Below, piece by piece: positions 1 to 10,716 of a stretch of 34,426 bases of DNA (within the stretch, counting starts at the first letter, position 1; every line of letters starts with the position of its first letter). The position numbers were made by a program, and so were the translations under genes. The notes under the pieces were generated by a model. It searched no databases. It saw nothing but the letters and a program-made list of their open reading frames with translations, and was not told where the DNA came from. The stretch comes from Lingula anatina (lineage: Eukaryota > Brachiopoda > Lingulata > Lingulida > Lingulidae). The DNA lies in NCBI RefSeq assembly GCF_001039355.2, contig NW_019773659.1, positions 311,698 through 346,123 of the forward strand. Direction: 5' to 3'.

Positions 1-4
1 TTTT

Positions 5-46
<42 letters not shown>

Positions 47-1279
47 AGGTAAATGTACTAGTTGTAGAAATAAGCTGATAACCGAAAGCGACAATGTTTT
101 AAATACAATGTCCATAGTCAATAAAAATAGTTTTCTATTTCTATTAACAAAAATTCGTTTAAAATTGAGGTTGTTTGCCTTTAGCTCCTTCGTACGGGTT
201 TTGCTGCTGCAGGAGTCGGATTACTTCAGCAGCATGCTCTTATATCGCCGCCCTATCTTCAAGATGAGAGTTTATAAGTGCCATCATAAATCAGGCGTCT
301 GTGCAGATACCGGGGTATGAATCGTTCCCCACTGAGTGTGGTTACATATCCTCGAAGCATATAGAGCAAAAGTATTACATAGGCACAGCTTCGATAATAT
401 AGTCCATTAGGTATGACTAGAGAATATGTTTAGGATTGAGCAAGCTATTCCACTTGCTAGTGTGAAATATTGGGGTGTACTGAACTCCGGTGTTCCAAAG
501 TAATTACTTTTGGGTCCGTTTACTTCATATTACTCACCAGACTGAATACAGAATACATTTATCTCTCCTGCTACCGCTAAATGCGCTTTTGAGGCTTATA
601 ATTAACGTCCTTTGCATGTCGCTCTATATCACCTTCTGTTTATTTTTAGAAAGATTTGTCATTTAATTTTTGAATATGTACATTTCAGGTTCCAAGCAAT
701 GCTTTTCATTTCCCATGAGTTGAAGTAAGTGGCGCCTATACTCATATATTTGAGTAGTTTTTTATATTCGACGAGTTGACAGAAAGTTGTTTCTAAGACC
801 ATTTTACCTCGATACTAGTTGGCCAAAAACATATCCGTTTAAACTAAGGTTACAATGATTGCTGCATTGGAAAGAAAGCAATGAAAAGAATGACGATCCA
901 TATTCGTACAAAATAAATCAATGTTTTCTGACCCTTACCTGTTCACAGATCATAAACCAAGGCAGACCGTCCTGTCACTAACTGTCAAACTTGTAACCCT
1001 GTAGGGATCTGGCTCATTCCAGAAAAGCAAACGCCTGGCGGATTACGTACCTTAACGTATCGATAATTAAGCCACAGACGATAAAGGAAAGCGCTGGCTA
1101 AGTTTACAGTTGGGCTCTTCTTTCCAAGCCGACGCTGGAGCATGACAGGTTGCAATACTTGTTACCGTGCCACCTAGCGGTACAACACAAATATCACGAT
1201 GTGATAGATACAATACGAGGCGCCGAGCTGCACGTGGTTTAAATGTTCGGTATAAAAATCGTACATATGACCAAATGGA
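1..1279. other. Non-coding AT-rich stretch with 5' T tract
   Basis: The window opens with a T tract (1-44, with one G) followed by gcag. This could be an old poly(A) tail in reverse or a polypyrimidine tract with an acceptor-like AG. The open frame across it is mostly homopolymer. I see no recognisable gene, RNA or element up to the minisatellite. Confidence 0.5.
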
Positions 1280-1665
1280 CAAGGTGAGGTGAATCCATTT
1301 CACTGAAGGAGGTATCGGATGTAGCAATTCCATTCCTTCCATGTGAAAAATGTCAGTTTGGGCGAGTCCATTGCAACTAAGGGGTGTCATATTGTGCAAG
1401 TTCATTCCATCAGAGATGGAAATTTGGAGGAGACTCTATTCTATTCAAGGCGGTGTCATTTGGGGCAAACCCACACCGCTGGAGGCATGTTAGGTTGGGT
1501 GAGTCAATTCCATAGTGAGGGTGTGAGGTAAGACCATCCATTCCATTCGAGGAGTGTCAGGTGAGACGAGTTCATTCCATTCAAGAAGTGTCAGGAGGGA
1601 ATACTGTATTTCAATACAGGGGGTTGCAGGTGGGATGAGTCCATTCCATTCAAGGGGGGTCAATC
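1280..1665. repeat. Degenerate minisatellite, about 40-bp unit
   Basis: About nine diverged units share a core close to GAGTCCATTCCATTCAAGG followed by a GTGTCAGGTGAG-like segment. Clear units lie near 1357, 1400, 1500, 1540, 1570 and 1638. A stray CCATTCCATTCCATT stretch near 2587 may be related. The open frames here have repeat-like composition and are not genes. Confidence 0.65.
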
Positions 1666-3081
1666 CTATTATTGTAACAAAACATTTAAAATGACTTTCA
1701 TTTTAAGCAGTTTCGACCATTGTACAGTTAAGGACAACCAAGTCCGACTTTAAAGACGTCGTTATTTGTTGTATTATCAAAAACTTGTTCTAAGAAGTTA
1801 TTGACAATTCAAATACAAATTGTGCACAAAGAATCTTTGAGAGAGGTACGATTATTAGGGACTACTAGGAGCAAAGATTTCTAACTGAAACAAAAGTTTG
1901 AGAGTATATCTTATTTTTAAAGACGTTTTTAAACCATTCTCTCGTTATGTAACCAATCAAACAGGGAAGATTCAAGCAAGCAGGATTAGGCTGTGATTAA
2001 TTACAGTATGATAATAAAGAAAACGCGTTTACATAAGACATGTACATGTAAGTGACAATAATGCACATAACGCGGGTATGTCATGTTTAAAATATTGCAT
2101 CTAGCGGTACTTGCCTTCACATACAGTACCAGTATATAAGCAATTGTTACCGTCGGTCTGCCTGTTTGGTTACTGTGCTGCTATACCCTGGGTTGATACA
2201 TTGGCAGACATACACGTAAGTGGCATTGCATGAAAAGGTGAGGGTGATTATGTCCAACTTATCTCATTATTGAGCCGTGAGGATTTACATGTACGTTTGA
2301 TACAACCGTAGATCTGCATCATGAGAGACCCACTTTCTCAATCTTTCTTCGTTTACCTGGCCAAGAACACAAATGAAACATTCCCTATATTAGCCATTTC
2401 AAACTCAAAGTGACTCCTAAAGAAATCCTACAAGACTCTTCGGGAATCTAAAGGTATGCTATCGGTCTCCTATGGGGTTCCTAACTAGGGTGTATCATGA
2501 GTCTTTGTCCTAAGGGCCTATATCTTATGGGTACTAAAGGACACTTTAGGACGGCCTAAAGGACCCTGTTGATGATTGGGCCAGTGTCCATTCCATTCCA
2601 TTACATGACCCAATATGAGATTCCCGTAGGGGATGTACATAGACTGTTCCCGGTACATTGTGCCTTTGGAAAATGTGTATACATAATGTATATATCTGTA
2701 GTAATGCGGGGATGGGTATAGGTGTATAACACAAGTTTCCAGATATGTTTATAAAAGACTAACTTTAAATATTTACCAAAATATGTGTTGAAAAATTGCA
2801 TTTGCTATGCAGTTTTATCGAAGCACAATTAATATCAAATGGCTTGAGAAACAAACTGGCCAGTGAAATCTCTTTATGTTACAAGCAGACTTAATCAGAA
2901 TATTGGGCTGTGTTAGATGTGAAAAAACACGCACACAAACACTCACACACACACCTGGACTTAAATTATACCTACATTCTCTTTACATTTTCTTTGCATT
3001 TCTTCTCAAAACCAACTATATATGTTAAACAATGCTCAGCGATTTACATATCTTCACTAAATCTTGCAGAATTCCCCGAAA
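1666..3081. other. Intergenic, no gene recognised
   Basis: This is AT-rich intergenic DNA. A short CACACA-rich microsatellite lies at 2928-2956. Near 3061-3070 there is a splice-acceptor-like CTTGCAG just before the first acetyltransferase copy, in the same place as in the two other copies. The upstream exon was not found. Confidence 0.45.
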
Positions 3082-3828
3082 ATGACAACGCCAAAACCAA
3101 CCATGATGCAAGGCGAAAAATAATTTTCCATACGTATATTGAATGAGGATCCGAACGAGTGCAAACTTGTATGGAAAATGGTAGTTCGTAATATAAGCAA
3201 CAGCATAATTTGGGGAATTACACTGAAAGGAATACGGCATCCCCTGTTGAACGTTGGGACCTTGATAGTTTTCGCAGTTATTTGCCAATTTCTAGATAAT
3301 ATTGTCGTGTCTGGAACAGTCACCACAGGAGCTTTATTCTGCGTAAGTTATGTGAACGCCTACTACGGGTTAAACTGGAGACTATTTAATGAGAAATCAT
3401 GTCCAGATTCAAGTCACAAAATGTACGCGTACTACAACAGCGGGCAAAGGGGACGCCGTTTTTGGGTTGCCGAGCACGACGGGGTCATCATAGGTGCCAC
3501 AGGTATCCAAGAGCAACAGATGGCGCCGGTGGATAAATCTGGAGAGAGGAGGGGCACTGTGGCAGTGCTGAAAAGGATGGCCGTGGAGTCAGCGTATAGA
3601 AGAATGGGTGTGGCCAAAGCCCTGCTGGACACCGCCATCGAGTTTGCCAAGGAGCAATGCTACGATGTGATGGTTTTATATACAATTGAGGTACAGTTTG
3701 AAGCTACGTGCTTTTACTTGAAGCATGGGTTTGAGAAAAAAGGAGTAACCCCGTGCGATACGGTGTTTCCCCTTCTCAGCTTCGATTTACTCAATTTGAG
3801 ACTAGATCTGAACAAAATTGCACAATGA
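3082..3828 (+). pseudogene. NAT8-like N-acetyltransferase copy A, early nonsense codon
   Basis: This is the most diverged of three paralogues. It aligns codon for codon with the copies at 10717 and 27837, from ATG (3082) to the stop at 3826-3828, about 248 codons. Codon 14 is TAA (3121-3123), where the paralogues have CGA or CAA. The rest of the frame is open, including the hydrophobic N-terminal segment and the GNAT fold with FWVAEHDGVIIG, LKRMAV and the acetyl-CoA loop RRMGVA. The next in-frame ATG is codon 33 (3178), so a product lacking the first 32 residues is possible. The usual ILDT motif reads VLYT here. The family acetylates small substrates or cysteine conjugates at endoplasmic-reticulum membranes; the substrate here is unknown. 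A single lesion means recent loss, a polymorphism or a base error are all possible. Confidence 0.75.
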
Positions 3829-4479
3829 CGGGTTCGATTATCATCGTCATTTTTACGCTTATATCAGGTAAGATGGTTGCAACATGTACGGAAGCGGATC
3901 CAGGATTATTTGAAGGGGGTTCCGCAGATGCGAAGCCGACCGACTCTTTTTATTGTGAGGGAGATATATATTGCTTAAATAATTTTTCTGCGTTCAAACA
4001 TTTTGAGAAACATTTACACCAACCGATGTTCGACATATTTTACGTATCCACAAATTATATCCCGTTTCGCTGGAAAGCCTCTAATTTAGAAAACGATGCA
4101 CGTCTGACAGGTTCACACCGCTCTCTGTGAAAATTGCCATATGGCCACAAAACTAATCTTAATACATGTATATACAGAATTCATTTATAATGGGTGGCAA
4201 TTGTACACCCGTCGAGGTTAACAGAATATAAAATATCATCATGGCACCTGTAAGCCTATGTGCTGCCTGCAATTACCACCACTACCCAATGTGGTTGTTT
4301 TCATCGACACTGGTGAAGCAAGGAAAAACAATGTACAACAGATAAAAACACACATCCGTTTACAAAATCTGTACAGACTTAAATAGAGTCATAGGGGGAG
4401 ATTGTCTAACCCCGTCTTGCATTCGGTATGTCGTTTTCAGAGTCGCATGTACCGTGGGTGAAAGTTCGTATATTCTTTC
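3829..4479. other. Intergenic between convergent genes
   Basis: This spacer lies between the 3' end of the + strand acetyltransferase copy and the 3' end of the - strand dehydrogenase. The open frame running from 3753 to 4130 overlaps the acetyltransferase in another frame and resembles no known family. I see nothing else to support. Confidence 0.4.
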
Positions 4480-4554
4480 TCAACGAAGTGAAACGCCGCC
4501 TAGGATAAGGTCCATAATATGGGAAGGCACCAACCAACTGATGAAAACATACAC
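4480..4554 (-). CDS. SDR last exon
   Basis: After a strong polypyrimidine acceptor (TTCTTTTTTCAG) the phase-0 frame reads [20 protein letters not shown] and four more residues to TGA at 4482-4480. A hydrophobic WLxPS tail is typical of SDR9C enzymes. The longer open frame on the same strand here is a different, non-homologous frame. Confidence 0.8.
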   Translation of the reverse strand: MYVFISWLVPSHIMDLILGGVSLR

Positions 4555-7500
4555 CTGAAAAAAGAAGAAAATACAGAGAAAACGAAAACCAGAACTCAAC
4601 GTCAAATAATTTCATCGTGCACACATTTGTTTGTCAGAAAAAAAATATACAGTTTATATTACGTGTTTACTAAAGCTAGATCATGAATTTCTCTGACAGT
4701 TATCGGGGATTCTTTGAGTTTTATTTTAATCAAAACATGCCGGCTATAATACTTACTGTTTACATCTTACTCAATTCATAGTGGACAAATCATAGCTTCT
4801 CTAAATTAAATAATTACATAACTTACTTTTTCTATGTCCATAAGATTATCAGTTCCACCGATAAGATAGCGGCAACACGGCCGCCTTGAGAATAATCCGT
4901 CCAAGACAGCCTCGTTGATGGGTGCCGTGCCAATGACATCAGGGCGATCTTTGCCCTTCTTAAAATTCCCCAGAAACTGCTCTACGTACACCTCCTTCGG
5001 ATACACGGATTTTAACTCTTCCCCCAATGCGTCCCATTCAGCTCGCAGGGGAACTTCCAATTTCTCGGGCTGGAAAAAGTTCAAATGTAAAGGAATACAT
5101 CCAAATCCTAACGGTGGCATGTGAGAGCGCAATAAAATAATAAAGCGATATATACTGATGCTTTCAGTTCTTGTCCTCCATACCAATAGTCAGAATTTTG
5201 CCTGGCAAAGTTTACATATGATTTAACTATTTACTATTTAAAAAGCTAAATCAAGCATGAACTCTTCATTCTTCATTTCAAAGTCAGAAATAACGCACTT
5301 TGTGCCATGTCAGTTGTAATTTCGCTTGAAATACATATCATAAACTGTTTATATTTATGGGGGTAAAAACCATCTCCATATTAGCTGTTGACTGAAGAAA
5401 AATTACATCATATCTTATTTTTATTTAATTTTGAATGTAAAAATTAAACGTGGTAGGACCTCCGATGAACTGGTTGTGGCAATAAATAACGTGATTTTAA
5501 TGCAATCATGTTTTATATTGGAAGTTACTGTCAGTGTACTATTTATAGCCGTTTTAAGGACGCTTTTGTTTTCACAATCACGGTTTATGACATTAGGCGA
5601 TGAAGAGCCGAACGCGTCAAAGTGAAATTAATCATAATCTAAAAATATAAAACGCAAACTTTCCGATATTCGTTTAGTGTATAAGCACAAATTACAAACC
5701 AAATTGGTTCTTACTGTGAGCATAAATATACGATTTATACTGGGTATATCAAAATTTAGACAAATTTATGATTTAAGGGCCCGTTTTTTGAGTTCTGAAT
5801 TTCTTATATTCATCGTTGCAAGTGAAATTTTCCAGTTCCCTATTCCATTTTGAAAAAATATTTGCGATATTAAAATATCAATCTTGTAGTGTGTTTTTTA
5901 ATATAAAATGATCAAGACTGACCGCAGCTCCCTTGGTCCTGAACCCTCCAGGCTCGACCACGCTCACATGGACGCCAAAATGGGTCATTTCGCGCCGCAA
6001 GCTGTCCGAGAAAGCCTCGAGGGCAAACTTGGACATACAGTACCCAGAATTTGCCTTTTGAGACACCTGTCCCCGAACGCTGGAAATGTTCACGATGCGA
6101 CCTTGAAGAGATAAAGGCATAATGTTATAGTCATATCCATGAATCCAAAGCATGAACCAAGTATTGCATTTTACAACAAAGACTTTAATCAGATATCTGA
6201 TGGAGTCAAATGTACATTAGACGTTTTTTTTTTTTTTAGTAATAAAAATAAACTCACAATATTATCTCTCTCCTTGTAGTGCATTGTTTGTTTAGATGTT
6301 ATTTGAAAAAAAAAACATTTTTGCAGCTGTAAAATAAATATGCTTAATTGTTTTAAAAATTGGTTTGATTGACTTTTAACAGATCATCTTAGGCACTGTT
6401 ATTTCAAGACCTTGCAGTTCATCTAGGTGATTTAATTCAACTAGTACATGTAGTTGTCAGCTGATTCTTCAACTATATCAGGATGTGAAGAAACATTTAA
6501 AATTTCACACGTGTTCTTACCTCGAGAGGAACGGAGCATTGGAAGGAACTTCTTACAAACGCGGACAACTCCATATGTGTTAATATCCATTGTTCTTTGC
6601 ATCCACTCCATAGAAACTACCTCAACCGTTCCCCAGCAGCCGACGCCAGCGTTATTAACCACTCCCCATAACTCTGAAACAAGCATTTTATGTGATTTGA
6701 TGTTTTACGAGTGTTGATTTGGAGTCGTGTAGAAGTGACAAATGTTTGTCCGATACTTATATATACACTGTAGTCCTGAACATTGAAATAAAACTAAGTT
6801 CACATTTTCACCTTGATGTGTCTGGTTAAGCGATGCATAGGTCCGTACATACATGTAAGTCATCTAATTTGTTATACTAAAAGGATAAATGCAGGAAGAT
6901 GTACCTTTGTAATTCTTTTTAATGATGCAATAAACTCCATGTATTTGCTCATCGTTGGTCACATCTAGCTGCACCACGTGTAAGTTTGACGAACACGTGG
7001 TTCGGAGCGTTTCAGCTCCTTCCCCAGCGCTGTCCAGGCACCCTGCGAACACAATGGCGCCAAGACTGTCCAGAAACTTGGCCATTTCATGACCTAGTCC
7101 TATAATTATTATAAACAAACGTCAAAATCCAATTGTTACTTTATATGCATAGTGGCCAGCCCAATACGTTCATGCGTTACTTCTTTCTATTTCATGTTAT
7201 TATCATTATTTATCTTAAAATTATTATTATTATTTTTTTTTTATTATTTATGTCTTGCTTGCTAATCACACACTCAATCATAATCAAGGGCACTAAAGAC
7301 TTTATTTCGATGCCTCTTTGGTCACTTTGTTCCTGTAAAGCATAAACAAAAGCGGAGCTGGTGTGACAGGAATGGCAGTCCTAGGAATGCAAACCGGGAC
7401 CCATATGATTTACAATTTTTAAAGCAAGTAAGGGTAAGACGGAGTATTGGGATTAGAATATTGGACGAATGTCTGCTGTACAAAATAATGGGGAACAGAC

Positions 7501-9018
7501 GACGGTTCCTGGCGGACCACCATTCATGTCACACTGAGATGGGTATCCGAAAAGCCTGTAGTCCCCTTAAGCTTTCCATTTTATTTGTCCTTAATAACGG
7601 GTCGTATTATTTTATTCCACATACCAATATACTCCATTAAAAAAAACAAAAAGGCAAAAGGGTAATATTGGTACGTAAGACTATGCTCAGCACAGTTTCG
7701 AAGCAATATCTGTTTTCTTTCGGCATCTTGAAAGACAAAGTTATCATAAAAAATCAAGATGCTGTTCTGAATACTTGGCTGAAGGAATGTACATTTATTG
7801 GGAGGGAAGCACCTGTCAATGAGCCCAAGTTGATAAGCGCAGAATTAAGCCTCGGTCACAACCGGACGCACGAATTTCAGGATCGTACGTCCCCTGCGAT
7901 TTTGGGTGTTGCGGAGACCGTGGAGGTCGTAGAGGTAGAAGAAAGCCTGCCTTGCGAGTCGCAAGAGCCACATGAGATTTCCTTTCAAGCAGAGACGCTA
8001 ATTGCAAGAAGCGATGGCCGTGGAAATTGTACTCATTTCTTGAGTTTGTCTTGCGTGGGACGTGAGATTCTGCGCAAAATTTGGACGCAAATAGCCCGTA
8101 AGAGCCCGAACTGCCGGTTGTGACCGAGGCTTAAAGGTTATGCTTGATTACAGCTTGATAAGAAAGTCAAACAAGTCTATACTCGTGGAGGTGGCCTACA
8201 AGCTAAGAATTTAGACGCCATATTAAAAACATCCATAAAGCCGGTACTTGCATTTATATATCTGTGAAACTATACCATCAATTCCCTCAAAATCGTGGGC
8301 ATTAAAATGAATAGGTCAATGTCGGTAAAAATCAAACTCTGAAAATGTACCACATTATTTGTTTAAAAATTCAATATCTGTGTACTTTAATAAGCACAGA
8401 TGCCATTTTGCCAAAAGCTTCAGATAAAAATATAATTAAAATCGTTCTTAAAGTAACGCTGAACTATGCTATGTGTCGAGGGCTTCTATCAATCACTTGG
8501 CCCTTTTCTCCATAATACCTGTGTCACAGCCCGTGACCAAGACAACTCGTCCTGCAACTGGCATTCGATCCCTTTGTCTCAGGTATTCAGAGCACACCCG
8601 CAAGAAGATGCAGTAGTATCGAAGTAGCAAAGAGGCATTAACGCAGTAGTGGTGTGGAGCATATTTGCAGTAGAAATGCAGCATAGCCTACTGCTATTCT
8701 ACTTCAAAAATTACATAGGGTTGTACAGAGGAGGAGCATTAATGCAGTAGATTAGCAGCATGATAGAAGCATGTTTCAAATATGCTAATTAGCTCCCCAA
8801 TCGAAGCAGATTTGAAGCATGTTTGCAGTATGATTGCAGTAGTCTACTGCGCTGGAGTATCTACTTCGTTATCGTGAGGGCAGAAGGTATACTCCCCACA
8901 ACGTTAATCCCGTCGAAGTAGTCAGCGGAAGCCAGGGGACGTAGATCATTAATAGGGTTAAAGTTGCCCCGACTGTGAAGAAGATAAACCCCACAGCTAT
9001 TGCAGACACCCAGAGCAT
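4480..9018 (-). CDS. SDR9C-type dehydrogenase (HSD17B2/HSD11B2/BDH1-like), split by a MITE
   Basis: This is an NAD(P)-dependent short-chain dehydrogenase of the branch that oxidises steroids, retinoids or hydroxybutyrate, and is probably membrane anchored. Coding blocks, 5' to 3' on the - strand, are 9018-8881, 8596-8519, 7099-6905, 6673-6521, 6101-5923, 5069-4827 and 4554-4480. Introns are GT-AG with phases 1,1,1,0,0, all matching. Seen motifs are the TGCDTGLG cofactor loop built across an intron, [21 protein letters not shown] (catalytic Tyr and Lys), VEPGGF and a hydrophobic C-terminus. Without the MITE the protein would be about 352 residues, close to the family length. The wording [12 protein letters not shown] and the LRTTCS region resemble HSD17B2 and HSD11B2 most. 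The first two blocks were one exon, now separated by the element at 8597-8880, so activity of this allele is uncertain. Substrate is not predictable. Confidence 0.85.
4827..5069 (-). CDS. SDR exon: C-terminal substrate region
   Basis: The acceptor CTTTTTCCAG leads into [20 protein letters not shown] and later [20 protein letters not shown]. It ends DIEK at GTAAGT. The length of 243 bp is exactly 81 codons, phase 0 at both ends. Confidence 0.85.
5923..6101 (-). CDS. SDR exon: catalytic Ser and YxxxK
   Basis: The exon encodes [12 protein letters not shown], then [20 protein letters not shown] and VSVVEPGGF. The Ser-Tyr-Lys catalytic set is intact. Donor GTCAGT follows GCG at codon boundary, phase 0. 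Length is 179 bp. Confidence 0.88.
6521..6673 (-). CDS. SDR exon: NNAG motif
   Basis: The acceptor TTGTTTCAG leads into [20 protein letters not shown]. The exon ends [10 protein letters not shown] at GTAAGA, in phase 1. The SSRGRIV wording across the next junction closely resembles HSD11B2. Length is 153 bp. Confidence 0.87.
6905..7099 (-). CDS. SDR exon: end of glycine loop to LDVT region
   Basis: An AG acceptor and phase-1 entry complete TGCDTGLG. The exon continues through [19 protein letters not shown] and VVQLDVTND, the usual adenine-binding Asp region of classical SDRs. It ends NYK plus one base before GTACAT. Length is 195 bp. Confidence 0.85.
7845..8134. mobile_element. TTAA-flanked MITE with perfect 17-bp inverted ends
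   Basis: GCCTCGGTCACAACCGG at 7849-7865 is repeated as its exact reverse complement at 8114-8130. TTAA lies immediately outside both ends (7845-7848, 8131-8134). The interior of about 250 bp has no transposase, and includes a CTTGCGAGTCGCAAG hairpin. It sits in the dehydrogenase intron between the two parts of the glycine loop. TTAA targets are typical of piggyBac-type transposition, but family assignment from ends alone is weak. The open frames across it are fortuitous. Confidence 0.85.
8519..8596 (-). CDS. SDR block carrying the start of the cofactor loop
   Basis: The block encodes [20 protein letters not shown] followed by TGCDT and ends at a GT donor (8518-8517) in phase 1. An in-frame ATG inside it (RDRM) could start a soluble form lacking the anchor if transcription began inside or near the MITE. 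Its 5' edge is the CCCG end of the MITE, not a splice site I can recognise. Confidence 0.8.
8597..8880. mobile_element. MITE family 1, copy inside the SDR coding exon
   Basis: This is a 284-bp element with imperfect inverted ends: CCCGCAAGAAGATGCAGTAG at the left, and CCCTCACGATAACGAAGTAG when the right end is read from the other strand. It is filled with GCAGTAG and GAAGCATG words. It matches 12896-13182 along its whole length with few differences. It encodes no transposase. CA occurs immediately outside both ends, consistent with a 2-bp target duplication. Confidence 0.88.
8881..9018 (-). CDS. SDR N-terminal membrane-anchor block
   Basis: ATG at 9018-9016 opens 46 codons rich in hydrophobic residues, including [19 protein letters not shown] and TLWGVYLL. 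This fits the one or two membrane segments ahead of the catalytic domain in HSD17B2/HSD11B2-like enzymes. Reading on into the MITE gives a stop after three more codons. GTG at 9060 is in frame upstream but ATG at 9018 is preferred. Confidence 0.7.
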
Positions 9019-10473
9019 TTTCTGATGTTTGCTTGATATTTCTGACGAAGTGAAGACCACGAATGTGTCTCACTGTGCCAAAGCTGCCTGAAATGACGTA
9101 ACTGGGACGTGTCGTGAGCAGTCCGTCAAATTTAGACTGTTCTATACCGCCTGTGAAAGAAACACTACTTGCGTGAAAGAAATATTAAATTGAAATATGT
9201 TACTCTGGTGTTTTACGGGGTTTGTTAATGATGAAACAGAAGTACGTTTTCTGGGGAAAACAAAATGAGGATAATCCAGGCACAATCGCACAACAGGTAC
9301 GCTCGTGACAAAAATATCTTTCTTGACACCTGGATCTCTCTTACATCAGTCATTAAATTGACAAGTAGGTCACAACTGCAGATTTAGATATTTTGAATAG
9401 ATGTTTCTATGCTCTATATATCTGAAAGACCTATGTCAAGGAGAGAATGATGGACGTGAAATACTGAAAAGGGGTTAGATTGCACTGCCATTAAACTAGA
9501 TCCCACTATACGGTACAGTAGGCCTACATGTAACCCTACCCTGCAGTAGAATTTATAGCCACCATATCAGGATGCTGATTCAACAACATAAAAGTTTAAA
9601 CTGAACAACCATAGGCCTATTGAATGCATAAGAGCATTCAATATAAAACACTGTGTAAAATCCAGGTACTCTATGTTAAAAGTAGGTTAAATACAATATT
9701 GCACTTGCTATTTGTTTAACATGAAAAACAAGACGTGATTCAGACGGAAGACACTACAGGTATAGGCCTTAGTACATGTAGGCCTACGTGGATTATAAGA
9801 CTACTGGTATAAGAATCACTATAAAAATAGTATAATAAAAGAAGTAGACTAAATTCACGGCACCTACCTATTGTACCTGATTTTTTTCACAGTGAGATCA
9901 GACTGAAAAGAGAAGTCAACTTCATTAATTAACATATAATTGCGCTTTGTAAATTAAAATCACGTAGTACCTATTTACAGTGTAATATGCATACGGTATA
10001 GTATGACCTTATACTTTAAAAACCTTGCAGTTAGCACGTTTGAACAGTGGCGCCCCCTCTCTTCAAGAGGCTCCTAGATCACAGTCCCCAAGATACCCTA
10101 GATACGCCAGGGCACAAAAGATAACATTCCTTAGTTGGCCATATTGACAGATATTAGTAACAACGGTGGCATTATGAAAAGGTGAGGATAGTCACATGTA
10201 CAGAGTTCATTTTCATTATTTTGAAGCCCCCAGTGTTTAAACGTGTGTTTTGGTAGGCCTATAGCCCTATACTCCCGCCCCCAGTACAAGTAGATGCCAT
10301 TTCGCCTCTTATCATGTTAAAGTACATCGTAGAAATATGCAATGTACCCGGTGTGCCGGGGAAATTTGATAACACGTATACGTACATGTATACACCTGTC
10401 CCAATGCAGGGATAGATGTATGTCATACAATTTTAGCCACAAACAATAGGCATCAGACTCCGAAAATGCACCA
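9019..10473. other. Intergenic, upstream of SDR; several TAGGCCTA words
   Basis: This includes the likely 5' side of the dehydrogenase gene, but no clear promoter element is visible. Five AGGCCT palindromic words occur near 9520, 9614, 9764, 9780 and 10256, several as full TAGGCCTA. No gene, RNA or transposon protein was recognised. Confidence 0.4.
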
Positions 10474-10716
10474 CAATATTTTGTTACAAGGCAAGCTTTA
10501 TCGGCATACGGGTCTGTAGTAGATCTGACAGCCTACATGACCCCCCCCCCCCCCCAACCACTTCTACTTCCACTCTGTTAAACGTCATATCCTCACAAAA
10601 ATAAAAGAATGCGACCTTCACATCCTGATTTCATTTTATCTATTTTTATTAATTTTATTTTCTTATTAATTTGTTTGTTCATTATTTTGACATCTTGCAG
10701 AATTTACCGTACGGAC

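Noticed and set aside
3-320. Open frame beginning in the T tract
   Set aside because: The first third is a homopolymer and the rest has no recognisable domain or coding bias.
3139-3828. Acetyltransferase copy A starting at 3139
   Set aside because: That start is a TTG codon. Homology extends upstream to ATG 3082 through an in-frame TAA, so the block is better called a broken copy.
7668-8123. 151-codon open frame
   Set aside because: Most of it is the MITE at 7845-8134, which has inverted ends and no homology to proteins; the frame is fortuitous.
8597-8880. MITE acting as a simple introner with splice sites at its ends
   Set aside because: No GT donor or AG acceptor in matching phase occurs at either edge. 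The only fair donor (GTATAC, upstream in the coding block) is phase 0 and has no phase-0 acceptor partner.
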